DNA of 64,000 bases from Citreicella sp. C3M06 (GTDB taxonomy: Bacteria; Pseudomonadota; Alphaproteobacteria; Rhodobacterales; Rhodobacteraceae). The stretch is from NCBI RefSeq assembly GCF_018860705.1, contig NZ_JAHKQA010000038.1, positions 99,113 to 163,112 on the forward strand, in the 5' to 3' direction. This document shows positions 35,404 through 44,472 of this stretch, one piece after another. A program made the translations under genes and the position numbers. Under the pieces are notes generated by a model. The model saw only the letters and a list, made by a program, of their open reading frames with translations, searched no databases and was not told the DNA's origin. The first letter of the stretch is position 1; the number at the start of each line of letters is the position of its first letter.

Positions 35404-37485
35404 ATGCCTGCTAAGTCGGTGTTCTCTGTCTTCAAGCCTACAGTTCTGCTTGCAGTGGCGTTGATGGCGGTGATCGTGATGATGATCCTGCCAGTTCCGT
35501 CCTGGGTTCTGGATGTGGGCCTTGCTGCCTCCTTCGGGCTGGCAATTCTCATATTCACGGTGACGCTGTTCATTGAGCGGCCGCTCGATTTCTCGGCTTT
35601 CCCGACCATCCTCCTTGCATCGCTGATGCTTCGGCTTTCGCTGAATGTCAGTTCTACCAAACTGATCATCGGGCAGGGCCATACTGGGACTTCTGCCGCG
35701 GGAAACGTGATCGAAGGGTTCGCGAATTTCGTGATGGGAGGCAGCGTCTTCCTTGGTCTTGTCGTGTTCGGCGTCCTGATGATCGTGAACTTCGCCGTGA
35801 TCACCAAGGGTGCCGCGCGAATGGCAGAGGTTGGCGCTCGGTTTGCGCTTGACGGGATGCCGGGCAAGCAGTTGGCGATCGACAGCGATATGGCCGCCGG
35901 TGCCATTGACCATGCCGAAGCAAAGCGACGCCGCGAGATGGAGCAGCAGGAAACCACCTTCTTCGGCTCGCTCGATGGTGCGTCTAAATTCGTAAAGGGC
36001 GACGCGGTTGCGGGCCTGCTTATCACCTTGTTAAACATCGTGATGGGTATGATCATGGGCGTGTTCGTCCACGGCCTGAGCTTTGGCGACGCTTTCGAAA
36101 CCTATGCGATCCTGACCGTTGGCGATGGTCTCGTCTCGCAGATCCCCGCGGTGATCATTTCGATTGCATCCGGCCTTCTGCTCGCCCGTGGTGGCGCAAC
36201 CGGTGCGACCGATGTCGCTGTTGCGCGGCAGCTTTCGCGTCACCCCGCCGCTCTTTGGACGGTGGGCATCCTGATGGCGCTTTTTGCGCTGGTACCGGGT
36301 TTGCCCTTTGTGCCGTTCATTCTTGGTGCAGGCGTGCTTTGCACGATCGGCTATAGCCAGTCGAAGAAGCAGGTCGATGAAGTGGTCGATGACAAGCCCG
36401 ACGAGCCAGCGGAAGCTCCTCGAAAATCTATCGGTGACGTGCTGGACGTCGATGAGATCCATGTCGAATTTGCACCGGATCTGGTCAACATGGTGCTTGA
36501 TCCGGGCACGGGTCTCGATATCCGCATCGAGAATATGCGGCGGCACATCGCGTCTGGTTTCGGATTGATCCTCCCCGAGATCCGCCTGACCGACGCACCG
36601 GCGCTGGAAGCGGGCACCTATGTGATCCGAATCCATGGGGTCGAGATCGCGCGCGGCGAGCTGAATTCCGATCTTGTTCTGGCGCTCATGCCCGACGATC
36701 ACGCCCGCCTTCCCGCCGGCAGGGATGTGACAGAGCCGGTGTATGGCGCGCCCGCCCGATGGATACGCCCGCACGATCAGGACCGTGCGGCGATCACTGG
36801 CGCCACGATCGTCACCCCGACGGAAGTGCTTGCGACCCATCTTTTGGAAGTGATCAAGCGCAATTTCGGGCGGTTGCTGACGCTCAAGGCTCTGCGCCGT
36901 CTGCTCGACGAAATGGTATCCCTGACCAACCCGGTCAGAGCCGAGGCAAACCGCCGTCTGCTTGACGAACTGATCCCGGACAAGGTTCAGATCGACACTC
37001 TGCTTCAGGTTCTGCGGCTGATGCTTGAGGAGCAGGTGAGCATTCGAAACATGACCCTTATTCTCGAAGCAATTTCCGAGATGAGGGGGCAGCACAGCAG
37101 TCCTGAAGCCATCTGCGAACATGTGCGTCAGCGCATCGGCTTCCAGCTTGTGGCGGGGATGCGTCGCAAGGATGGCACGCTGCCGCTGATCCAACTCGCG
37201 CCGGAATGGGAAGATACGTTCTCGACCTATCAGGTCGAGGGCACCCGCGGTGGTCTCGATGTTGCGCTGCCGCCGGATATGTTTGAATCGCTTACGACGG
37301 GGGTGGCCTCCGAAATCAATCAGGCGAGCAATCGTGGCATTTTCCCGGCGCTTGTCACCAGCGCACGCAGAAGACGCTTCTTGCGGACGATCCTTGCGGC
37401 AAAGGGTATCAGCAACCCTGTCCTTTCCTTTGAGGAAATCGGGATCGAGGCGCGTCCATCGCTTGTCGGCGTGGTGGCGGCATGA
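35404..37485 (+). CDS. flhA: FlhA, flagellar type III export gate protein
   Basis: FlhA forms the nonameric export gate that uses the proton gradient and docks chaperone-substrate complexes. The 693-residue protein has eight membrane segments in its first 320 residues, including the FHIPEP-family blocks RLSLNVSSTKLIIGQGHTGTSAAGNVIEGFANFVMGG and MNLDGASKFVKGDAVAGLLI-like GSLDGASKFVKGDA, and a cytosolic C-domain from about 340. I use the ATG at 35404, directly after AAGGAGGGCGCTCTG. The frame remains open upstream to 35194 but lacks homology. It overlaps fliR by ATGA. Confidence 0.96.
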   Translation: MPAKSVFSVFKPTVLLAVALMAVIVMMILPVPSWVLDVGLAASFGLAILIFTVTLFIERPLDFSAFPTILLASLMLRLSLNVSSTKLIIGQGHTGTSAAGNVIEGFANFVMGGSVFLGLVVFGVLMIVNFAVITKGAARMAEVGARFALDGMPGKQLAIDSDMAAGAIDHAEAKRRREMEQQETTFFGSLDGASKFVKGDAVAGLLITLLNIVMGMIMGVFVHGLSFGDAFETYAILTVGDGLVSQIPAVIISIASGLLLARGGATGATDVAVARQLSRHPAALWTVGILMALFALVPGLPFVPFILGAGVLCTIGYSQSKKQVDEVVDDKPDEPAEAPRKSIGDVLDVDEIHVEFAPDLVNMVLDPGTGLDIRIENMRRHIASGFGLILPEIRLTDAPALEAGTYVIRIHGVEIARGELNSDLVLALMPDDHARLPAGRDVTEPVYGAPARWIRPHDQDRAAITGATIVTPTEVLATHLLEVIKRNFGRLLTLKALRRLLDEMVSLTNPVRAEANRRLLDELIPDKVQIDTLLQVLRLMLEEQVSIRNMTLILEAISEMRGQHSSPEAICEHVRQRIGFQLVAGMRRKDGTLPLIQLAPEWEDTFSTYQVEGTRGGLDVALPPDMFESLTTGVASEINQASNRGIFPALVTSARRRRFLRTILAAKGISNPVLSFEEIGIEARPSLVGVVAA

Positions 37486-38249
37486 CCCTGCCAGCCGAGG
37501 TCCTCGGGCTGATCTCTGGCTGGGCCTGGCTTGGTTTCATCGTATTCCTGCGGGTCGCGGCGATGATATCAACGCTGCCGGGACTGGGGGAGCAGAGTGT
37601 ATCGGTCAGGGTTAAGCTGGTTCTGAGCCTTCTTCTGGCGACGATTGTCCTGCCGGCTGCGGCTGAAAAGATCCCGACTGTCGAGCCGGGTTATGGAAAC
37701 GTGCTCTATGTGATCCTGACGGAAAGCATCTCTGGGCTGATCCTTGGCCTGTGGTTGCGCCTGCTCATGCACGCTCTTCAGACGGCGGGCAGCATCGCTG
37801 CGCAGTCAACATCACTTGCCCAACTGCTCGGAAACGCTGGCGCCGATCCGATGCCGGCAATCGGGCATATTCTGACCATTTCCGCGCTTGCGCTTTTGAT
37901 GATCACAGGGTTTCACGTGAAGATCGCCGCATATGTGATCCTGTCCTACGACCTGTTGCCGCCCCTGCAATTTCCACGCCCAAGCGTGATTGGGCAGGCG
38001 GGCAGGCAGCAGATCTCTGACAGTTTCGCGCTTGCCTTCACGCTTGCGGCGCCGTTTGTCATCCTGTCGGCACTTTACAATCTGACGCTGGGGTTCATCA
38101 ACAAGGCCATGCCGCAGCTGATGGTGGCCTTTATTGGTGCGCCGGTGATCACGCTTGGTTCGATGGCGCTCTTGATCCTGACGTCTCCGGTCATGCTGTC
38201 GGTCTGGCTCTCGACGGTCGATCTTTTCCTGTCAAACCCGTTCCGGTGA
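37482..38249 (+). CDS. fliR: FliR, flagellar export-gate membrane protein
   Basis: FliR joins FliP and FliQ in the helical export pore. The 255-residue hydrophobic protein has about six membrane segments and the family pattern WAWLGFIVFLRVAAMISTLPGLG, ESISGLILGLWLRLLMHALQTAGSIAAQSTSLAQ and ALYNLTLGFINKAMPQLMVAFIGAPV. Its ATG overlaps the flhA stop, and flhB follows after 6 bp. fliQ is at 47.1 kb; fliP is not in the window. Confidence 0.95.
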   Translation: MTLPAEVLGLISGWAWLGFIVFLRVAAMISTLPGLGEQSVSVRVKLVLSLLLATIVLPAAAEKIPTVEPGYGNVLYVILTESISGLILGLWLRLLMHALQTAGSIAAQSTSLAQLLGNAGADPMPAIGHILTISALALLMITGFHVKIAAYVILSYDLLPPLQFPRPSVIGQAGRQQISDSFALAFTLAAPFVILSALYNLTLGFINKAMPQLMVAFIGAPVITLGSMALLILTSPVMLSVWLSTVDLFLSNPFR

Positions 38250-38255
38250 CGTGTC

Positions 38256-39350
38256 ATGGCAGATGATGATGGCGGGGAAAAGTCCCACGAAGCCTCCCAG
38301 CGCAAGCTCGACGAAGCCAGAAAGAAGGGCGAAATTCCACGCTCGCCGGATATTCTGACCGCTGCGGCCTATCTTGGAATGCTCGGCACGGGAATGACAG
38401 TCGGGGCGAGCAGTCTGGTTCGGTTCGCCGAAACGCTCATGCCAATGATCGAACAGCCTGATCGGCTCGCGGGTCTGTTTTTCAACGACATGGCAACCGC
38501 ACCGACGGGCGAGTTGATGTCGGCAGTCCTGACCCCGGTGCTGCTCTGGCTGTCGGTTCCGGCGCTGAGCGTGCTGCTCGTCCTGCTCGCGACCCAGAGC
38601 CTTTTGTTCACGCCTTCCAAGCTCGCGCTGAAATTCAACCGTCTTTCTCCGATCGAGAATGCCAAGAACAAGTTCGGGCGGCGTGGTTTGTTCGAATTCA
38701 CCAAGAGCTTTGCAAAGCTGATTTTGTATTCCGTGGTGCTCGGGATGTTCCTGTCTTCGCGCCTCGACGAGATTTCTGGCATTGGCCAGTCCAGTCCGCG
38801 TGAGGCGACAGATCTGATGGCGCGGCTGATGCTCAACATGTTGGGCATAGCCGCGATGATCGCGGTGGCGCTTGGATCTGTTGATTACCTCTGGCAACGG
38901 GCCGAACATCTGAGGCGCAACCGTATGTCGCAAAAGGAATTGCGGGACGAGTACAAGGAATCCGAAGGCGATCCGATGTTCAAGGCGCAGCGACGCGCCA
39001 GAGCGCAGGAAATCGCGATGAACCAGATGATGGCGGATGTGCCGAAGGCCGATGTGATCATCGTCAACCCGACCCATTATGCAGTCGCCCTGACCTGGAG
39101 CCGGATGAAGGGCGAAGCACCGGTTTGCGTCGCCAAGGGCGTGGATGAAATCGCCCTGCGCATCCGGGAGGTTGCGGCAGGGGCGAAGGTTCCGATCCAC
39201 TCCGATCCGCCAACCGCTCGGGCGTTGCATGCGACAGCCAAGATCGGCGAGCAGATCGCTGCGGAGCATTTCCGCCCGGTGGCTGCCGCCATCCGTTTTG
39301 CCGAAGATCTGCGCAAACAGGCGCGGCGCAAGAAAGGACCTGAAGCATGA
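38256..39350 (+). CDS. flhB: FlhB, export-gate substrate-specificity switch
   Basis: FlhB autocleaves to switch export from hook to filament substrates. The 364-residue protein begins with the basic GGEKSHEASQRKLDEARKKGEIPRS, has four membrane segments, then the cytosolic domain with the autocleavage motif NPTH in VIIVNPTHYAVAL (about residue 270), and a basic tail. Its end overlaps the next gene by ATGA. Confidence 0.96.
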   Translation: MADDDGGEKSHEASQRKLDEARKKGEIPRSPDILTAAAYLGMLGTGMTVGASSLVRFAETLMPMIEQPDRLAGLFFNDMATAPTGELMSAVLTPVLLWLSVPALSVLLVLLATQSLLFTPSKLALKFNRLSPIENAKNKFGRRGLFEFTKSFAKLILYSVVLGMFLSSRLDEISGIGQSSPREATDLMARLMLNMLGIAAMIAVALGSVDYLWQRAEHLRRNRMSQKELRDEYKESEGDPMFKAQRRARAQEIAMNQMMADVPKADVIIVNPTHYAVALTWSRMKGEAPVCVAKGVDEIALRIREVAAGAKVPIHSDPPTARALHATAKIGEQIAAEHFRPVAAAIRFAEDLRKQARRKKGPEA

Positions 39351-39772
39351 GTTCTGACATTGATGATCTGCTGCGCGTGACGGCTCTTTTGCGAGAGCGC
39401 GCGCTTGAGACCTATCGCCGCGATCTCAACGAAGAGCGATTGCATCAGGGCGAACTGGACAGGATCGACGGCCTGCGCAAGCAGGCATTCGATGAAAACG
39501 AGTCTGTTGATACGCGTCGCATGCTCGGGATGGATACGCTCTGGCAAGGCTGGCTTGCGAAGCGCCGCGGAGAAATCAACCGGGCGATCGCGCTCTCCCG
39601 CGCCAAGCAGGCGCATAGCATCGCCTCGGCACGTCTTGCTTTCTCGCGGGACGAGGCGGCAAAAGAGGTCTCGAGCAAGGAACGGCAAGCACGCAAGGTC
39701 GCAAAATTCGCGCATGAGGAAATGCGGCTCGAGGAGCTGTCTCGAATGGTGAATTATGGCCGCGATATCTAA
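39347..39772 (+). CDS. Small helical protein after flhB, FliJ-like by size and position
   Basis: The 141-residue protein is predicted almost entirely helical and charged (Arg/Glu/Lys/Ala-rich), with no signal peptide or membrane segment. Heptad-like runs at residues 5-45 and 75-130 suggest an antiparallel coiled coil. FliJ, the coiled-coil stalk of the FliI ATPase (about 147 residues, highly variable in sequence), is otherwise missing beside fliI in this window. Size, helicity and ATGA coupling to flhB make a FliJ equivalent plausible, but I see no diagnostic motif. Confidence 0.55.
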   Translation: MSSDIDDLLRVTALLRERALETYRRDLNEERLHQGELDRIDGLRKQAFDENESVDTRRMLGMDTLWQGWLAKRRGEINRAIALSRAKQAHSIASARLAFSRDEAAKEVSSKERQARKVAKFAHEEMRLEELSRMVNYGRDI

Positions 39773-39844
39773 CTAATCGAAGGGGTGGCAATGGTTCTGT
39801 CGTCGGCTTTGGGTCGCGGCGCTGTCTTTGACAGAGGGCCCATC

Positions 39845-40582
39845 TCATCCCTCTCCGCGACGTGGCCCGGAAAGCCGACGTTCGAGTTGGATCAGTGCGT
39901 CGTGCAGGAGCACCGCGAACAGCCCGACGACCAGACCGCCCTGTACGACGAAGGCGGTGTTGCTGGTCAAAAGCCCGGCGATGATCACTTCGCCCAACGT
40001 GCGCGCGGCGACGGTGGAGCCAATGGTGGCGGTTCCCAGCGCAATGACCACCGACAGGCGCACCCCGGCAAGGATCACCGGCAGCGCTAGCGGCAGCTCG
40101 ACCCGCAGGAGGCGCTGGCGCGGAGTCATGCCGATGCCCCGCGCGGCTTCGAGCGTTGCGGGTGGCAGAGCGGTGAGACCGGTCATGGCGTTCTCGAAGA
40201 TCGGCAGTAGCCCGTAAAGGAACAGCGCCAGCAGCGTCGGCCCGGCACCGAAGCCCATCATCGGCACCGCGAGTGCCAGCACCGCCACCGGCGGGAAGGT
40301 TTGCCCGAGGTTTGCAACGCTGCGCGCCAAGGGCCGGAAGGCAGCACCGAAGGGCCGTGTCACGAGGATGGCGAGCGTCACGGCGACCGCCGTTGCTGCG
40401 ACAGAGGCGGCCAGCACCAGACCGAGATGGCTCAGCGACAGCGACAGAAGCGAGGCGCGTTCATAGATCACCGGACCGGTTTCCGGCGCCAGCGGCGCGA
40501 GCAGCGGCGCAAAGATACCCGGCGCCAGTACAAACGTCAGCAGCAGCCCCGCAAAGACTGCTCTTGCAGCGGCGCCGATCAT
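39845..40582 (-). CDS. yehW: Osmoprotectant ABC transporter permease, YehW-like
   Basis: This is the second permease of a glycine-betaine/choline-class importer. The 245-residue protein has six hydrophobic segments and the permease EAA-loop region TLEAARGIGMTPRQRLLRVELPLALPVILAGVR. Its length and last position match E. coli YehW (243 aa). I use the ATG at 40582, which overlaps the ATPase stop (ATGA); the longer frame has no homology. The operon reads osmF-yehY-yehX-yehW on the minus strand and interrupts the flagellar genes. Confidence 0.85.
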   Translation of the reverse strand: MIGAAARAVFAGLLLTFVLAPGIFAPLLAPLAPETGPVIYERASLLSLSLSHLGLVLAASVAATAVAVTLAILVTRPFGAAFRPLARSVANLGQTFPPVAVLALAVPMMGFGAGPTLLALFLYGLLPIFENAMTGLTALPPATLEAARGIGMTPRQRLLRVELPLALPVILAGVRLSVVIALGTATIGSTVAARTLGEVIIAGLLTSNTAFVVQGGLVVGLFAVLLHDALIQLERRLSGPRRGEG

Positions 40583-41508
40583 GTCAGCGCGCCCCGGCGG
40601 CGGATTGCCTCCAGCGTCACATGCGCCGGGCCGTTCTGGGAGGTGACCGGAACCGCCTCGCGCCCGGAGCCAAGGCATGCCGACAGCGCGTCGCGCAGGC
40701 TGGCGCCTTCGGGCAGCGCTTCGCCGGGCACCTCACCCGGCGAGGCGATCTCGGCGGCGGGGATCAGCGACAGAAGACGCAGCGGGCGGTCGGCCTCGCC
40801 CACCATTTCGGCGACAAAGCCCGTTGCGGGGTGGGCAACGATCTCGGCAGGCGCGGCGTATTGCACCAGCTTTCCCGCATCCATCACCGCGATACGATCG
40901 GCAAGGCGGATGGCCTCGTCCATGTCGTGGGTGACCAGAAGGATGGTCGAGCCGAGCGCCGTCTGGATGCGTTTCAGATCGTCCTGCGCACGGGCGCGAA
41001 TGATCGGATCGAGCGCTCCGAAGGGTTCGTCCATCAGCAGCAGATCGGGCCGCGAGGCCAGCGCCCGCGCGACCCCAACCCGCTGTGCCTGACCGCCCGA
41101 TAATTCGGCAGGGTAGCGGTCGCGAAACTCTTCTGGTGCCATCGAGAACAGCATGAGCAACTCGTCGACCCGCGCGTGGATCTTGTCCGCTGGCCAGCCA
41201 AGCAGATCAGGTACCGCGCCGATGTTGCGCGCCACGCTGTGATGCGGGAACAGCCCGTGACCCTGGATCGCGTACCCGATCCGGCGTCGCAAAAGGTGCG
41301 GCGCGATGCTTCGGGTGCTGGTGCCGTTGATGCGCACCTCGCCCGAGGTGGGCTCGATCAGCCGGTTTATCATGCGCAGCAGGGTTGTCTTGCCGGACCC
41401 GGAGGTGCCGACGATGGCGGTGATCGAGCCGGTTTGTACCGTCATCGACACGCCGTCCACCGCTGCGCTATCCCCCCAGACCTTGGTGATGCGGTCGATC
41501 TCGATCAT
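40579..41508 (-). CDS. yehX: Osmoprotectant ABC transporter ATPase, YehX-like
   Basis: This is the energy-coupling subunit. The 309-residue protein has Walker A IVGTSGSGKTTLLRM, the Q-loop YAIQGHGLFPH (an OpuC/ProV-type Q-G-H), signature LSGGQAQRVGVARAL, Walker B LLLMDEPFGALDP and switch VTHDMDEA. After the ATPase there is a C-terminal extension of about 70 residues that could hold a degenerate CBS-like segment. The ATG at 41508 follows AAGGAG and overlaps yehY. The 494-codon open frame upstream is antisense shadow of yehY. Confidence 0.9.
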   Translation of the reverse strand: MIEIDRITKVWGDSAAVDGVSMTVQTGSITAIVGTSGSGKTTLLRMINRLIEPTSGEVRINGTSTRSIAPHLLRRRIGYAIQGHGLFPHHSVARNIGAVPDLLGWPADKIHARVDELLMLFSMAPEEFRDRYPAELSGGQAQRVGVARALASRPDLLLMDEPFGALDPIIRARAQDDLKRIQTALGSTILLVTHDMDEAIRLADRIAVMDAGKLVQYAAPAEIVAHPATGFVAEMVGEADRPLRLLSLIPAAEIASPGEVPGEALPEGASLRDALSACLGSGREAVPVTSQNGPAHVTLEAIRRRGALT

Positions 41509-42662
41509 GCCGCGCTCCTTCTTCTGGCTGCGAGCTCGACGAGGATGTCCATCACGATGGCCGCGACCATGGCCAGCAGCACAGTTGGCAGCGCACCGAG
41601 TAGGATGAGGTCGGTCGCCGTCTGGTTCAGCCCCTGAAAGACGAAACTGCCGTAGCCGCCGCCGCCGATCAGCCCGGCGATCACGGCAAGACCGATGTTC
41701 TGCACCAGTACGATGCGCAGCCCGGCCAGCAGGATCGGCAGCCCGAGCGGCAATTCCACCCGTACCAGCCTTTGCCAAGAGGTCATGCCCATGCCGCGCG
41801 CCGCCTCGCGCGCTGCAGCTGGCACGGATTGAAGCCCCGCGACGGTGTTTCCCACGACTGGGAGCAGCGAGTACAACACCAGCGCGATGAAGGCCGGGGC
41901 AAAGCCGATGCCCGACAGGCCGATCGCCCGCGCCGCCGGCAGGCTGGCGGCGATCCATGACAGCAGCGGGATCATCAGGCCGAACATCGCCAGCGACGGG
42001 ATGGTCTGCAGGAAGCTCAGCACTGGCAGAAGCCCGGCGCGCAGAGCTGCCTTGCGGTGACACAACAGACCAAGCGGAAAGCCGATCAGCGCTGCCGCAC
42101 CGAGCGAACCGAAGGCCAGAGCGAGATGGCGCAGGGTCGCGCGCCAGAACGCCGCCGCGCGGCCAAAGAACTCTTGCGCCACCGACAGGTCAGACAGGGC
42201 ACCTGACCAGAGCAGGGCCCCCAGCAATGCCAATCCCGCCGCTAGCAGTGCGGCGCGGGCGCGCGGCCCCGGTGCCAACTGCGCCAACGCGTCGGCGAGA
42301 AGCAGCAGGAACACCGCCAGCAGCCCCCAGAATCCCGCCGCCGGAGAGACACGCGCGTAAGGCCCGGCCTCGGCCAGAAGTGCGGGCGCTCCGACGGCCA
42401 GCAGCAAGGCTGCGCCAGCAAGCCCGATAGCCGCCCCGCCAAGGCGCAGCCATGGCAGCGCAGCGGAAAGGCCCATCGCCAGCCCCAAAACGATGCAGAT
42501 CAACCCCGGCAAGGTCTCCGGCAGTGGCGCCACGGCCCATGCCGCGATGTCGTCACCGGCGACAATGCGGTTGGCCGCCAAGGTCATGAACGGGGCCGTC
42601 AGAAGCGCCAGCCCCGCCACGGCAAAGGCCAGCCCCGGCGCGGACAGGCGCGCCATCTGCAT
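41505..42662 (-). CDS. yehY: Osmoprotectant ABC transporter permease, YehY-like (long form)
   Basis: The 385-residue membrane protein has exactly the length of E. coli YehY. An N-terminal block of about five hydrophobic segments (residues 8-180) precedes the standard permease domain (ATLRHLALAFGSLGAAALIGFPLG, then the EAA loop AAREAARGMGMTSWQRLVRVELPLGLPILLAGLR). The paired, non-identical permeases and the extra N-terminal helices are typical of the Yeh system rather than ProW or OpuAB. Composition is very G+C- and Ala/Leu-rich. Confidence 0.86.
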   Translation of the reverse strand: MQMARLSAPGLAFAVAGLALLTAPFMTLAANRIVAGDDIAAWAVAPLPETLPGLICIVLGLAMGLSAALPWLRLGGAAIGLAGAALLLAVGAPALLAEAGPYARVSPAAGFWGLLAVFLLLLADALAQLAPGPRARAALLAAGLALLGALLWSGALSDLSVAQEFFGRAAAFWRATLRHLALAFGSLGAAALIGFPLGLLCHRKAALRAGLLPVLSFLQTIPSLAMFGLMIPLLSWIAASLPAARAIGLSGIGFAPAFIALVLYSLLPVVGNTVAGLQSVPAAAREAARGMGMTSWQRLVRVELPLGLPILLAGLRIVLVQNIGLAVIAGLIGGGGYGSFVFQGLNQTATDLILLGALPTVLLAMVAAIVMDILVELAARRRSAA

Positions 42663-42670
42663 CCTTGCGA

Positions 42671-43567
42671 TCAGTCCAGAACCCCGGCAGAGACCAGATA
42701 GTCGCGCGCCACCGCCTCGGCAGGCTCGCCGCCGACCTGGATACGGCCATTGAGCTCCTGCAGGGTCTCCATGTCGAGCGCCTCGAAGATCGGATTGAGC
42801 ACATCCGGGATAGACGGGTATTCCTCGAGCACGTCATTCCGGACGATGGGCGCCGGTTCATAGACCGGCTGCACGCCCTTGTCGTCCGCCATGACCTTGA
42901 GCCCGGTCGCTCCGACCCCGCCGTCGGTGCCATAGACCATCGCCGCGTTGACTCCGGAGGTGCCCCGCGCCGCCGCTTGGATCGTCGCGGCGGTATCGCC
43001 GCCCGACAGGATTACCGTCTGATCCTGCGTGAGGCTGAATCCGTAGGTCTGCTCCATCGCGGGCAGCACCGCCGGGGACGAGACGAATTCGGTCGAGGCG
43101 GCCAGCTTGACGTCGCCGCCCCCGGCGATCCACGCGCCAAAATCGGACATAGTCGACAGCCCGTTTTCCTCGGCGACGGGGCCAGTGACGGCGATCGCCC
43201 AGGTGTTGTTGGCGGGCGCTGAAGCGAGCCAGGTGATGTCGTTCTTCGCGTCCAGCTCGGCTGCCCTCTCGTGTGCGGCGGCAGCATCCTTCCAGATGTC
43301 GCTGTCGGCTTCGTTGAAGAAGAAGGCAGCGTTGCCGGTATACTCGGGATAGATGTCGATCTGTCCGGCGAGGATGGCTTCGCGTACGACCTGCGTACCG
43401 CCCAGCTGCAGACGTCGTTCGACCGGCAGGCCGGCGTGTTCGAGCGTCAGGGCGATGATGTTGCCCAGAAGACCGCCTTCGGTGTCGATCTTCGATGAAA
43501 CGGTGATATCGGCATGGGCGGAACCGGCAATCAAGGCGATGGCGGCAGCAATGGCTTGGGATTTCAT
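42671..43567 (-). CDS. osmF: Osmoprotectant ABC transporter substrate-binding protein, OsmF/YehZ-like
   Basis: This periplasmic binding protein of the choline/glycine-betaine (OpuAC/QAT) family has 298 residues. A signal peptide ends near SAHA-D at residue 20. The mature part shows VSSKIDTEGGLLGNIIALTLEHAG and QLGGTQVVREAILAGQIDIYPEYTGNA, the QAT-family landmark, and later ARDYL. AGGAG precedes the ATG at 43567. It is the first gene of the operon, so its promoter lies in the 385-bp gap upstream. The ligand is uncertain: E. coli YehZ binds glycine betaine only weakly. Confidence 0.88.
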   Translation of the reverse strand: MKSQAIAAAIALIAGSAHADITVSSKIDTEGGLLGNIIALTLEHAGLPVERRLQLGGTQVVREAILAGQIDIYPEYTGNAAFFFNEADSDIWKDAAAAHERAAELDAKNDITWLASAPANNTWAIAVTGPVAEENGLSTMSDFGAWIAGGGDVKLAASTEFVSSPAVLPAMEQTYGFSLTQDQTVILSGGDTAATIQAAARGTSGVNAAMVYGTDGGVGATGLKVMADDKGVQPVYEPAPIVRNDVLEEYPSIPDVLNPIFEALDMETLQELNGRIQVGGEPAEAVARDYLVSAGVLD

Positions 43568-43952
43568 GAAATCTGTGCTCCTGTCGGATCGTAGGCTCGA
43601 ATTTGCAGATAAGAGATAGCCCGCCAAGCGTCGGCGGAAAGCTTTGGCGACGTTCGATTCGGCTTCTAATTTAGCCGCGAGCTTGCCTCCTGTCGCATTG
43701 GTTCGGATTGAGACATCATCCCAAGGTTTTACGGCTCTCGCGGCGTTTGGGCCGGGAAGGTCATTTCGAGCTGTCGGGTGAGATCGTCATGCTGTCGGGT
43801 GAAGGCAACAGTCCTGTACGCCATGCGCACACTTCTGATGCGCGCCACAGGTGTTGCCTTCGCACTCGCCCTGTCACCAGCACTTCCAGCTTGTCGAGTC
43901 TCGTCGATATGCACGACATTGCCCCATCCGGATCGCTTTGATCCGTGGGACG
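43568..43952. other. Non-coding gap between fliL and osmF, with an 11-bp direct repeat
   Basis: No supportable gene lies in these 385 bp; the open frame at 43708-43941 lacks family features and a convincing SD. CTGTCGGGTGA occurs twice (43771-43781 and 43792-43802) with a 21-bp period, i.e. two helical turns, about 205-235 bp upstream of the osmF start. This could be a tandem operator. The osmF promoter should be in this gap. Confidence 0.4.
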
Positions 43953-44462
43953 TCAGATATCCTGCCGGGCGATCTCGGTGATGAGGACATCGCTGACGAT
44001 TGATCCAAGCACATTGCGCGCGGCCTCGTGAAGCGACCGGCGAAGGATATCCATGCGCCGGCTCTCGGTGAAATTGCCTTCGAAGCCGCCGATGTTGGCA
44101 TGGTCGAACAGGACGCGCAGGAATACGTCCCGAAGCTTTGGTTCCTGATTGTAGATCGCTTCCTGCCCGGGTCCCTGAATTTCCAGACTGAGCGACAGAA
44201 CGACCAGCGACTTCACCCGGTCGCTCGAGACGATCGGAATGACGAATTGATTGTTCAACTTCACATAAGTCGAACTGAGGGTTTCGTCATGTTCGTCATG
44301 TGCAGCCTCTGCGTTGTGCTCGCCCGCAGCGTGTTCGTCTGCCGGGGCATGTTCCCCGGCTGCGGCATTCGCCGGGGCTTTCGGAGCGAGGAAGAGTCCG
44401 GCACCGATACCGGCGCCTGTGCCGATCAGGGCGAGCAGGACAGGAAGCAGTTTCTTGATCAT
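43953..44462 (-). CDS. fliL: FliL, flagellar basal-body/stator-associated protein
   Basis: FliL surrounds or supports the stator in the inner membrane. The 169-residue protein has an N-terminal membrane helix (about 3-26), an unusually His/Glu/Ala-rich linker (about 30-62) and the C-terminal stomatin-like FliL domain (SSTYVKLNNQFVIPIV, LSLEIQ, EPKLRDVFLRVLF, then LLITEIARQDI-like VLITEIARQDI). It is the last gene of the minus-strand run from flgB. The linker's histidines are unusual but have no known role. Confidence 0.92.
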   Translation of the reverse strand: MIKKLLPVLLALIGTGAGIGAGLFLAPKAPANAAAGEHAPADEHAAGEHNAEAAHDEHDETLSSTYVKLNNQFVIPIVSSDRVKSLVVLSLSLEIQGPGQEAIYNQEPKLRDVFLRVLFDHANIGGFEGNFTESRRMDILRRSLHEAARNVLGSIVSDVLITEIARQDI

Positions 44463-44472
44463 CAGGCTATCC

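Noticed and set aside
37908..37926. TTTCACGTGAA in fliR resembling parS
   Set aside because: Four mismatches to the 16-bp parS and not palindromic beyond the centre.
43708..43941. 77-codon plus-strand frame in the fliL-osmF gap
   Set aside because: No SD, no homology I recognise, and composition unlike the neighbouring genes.
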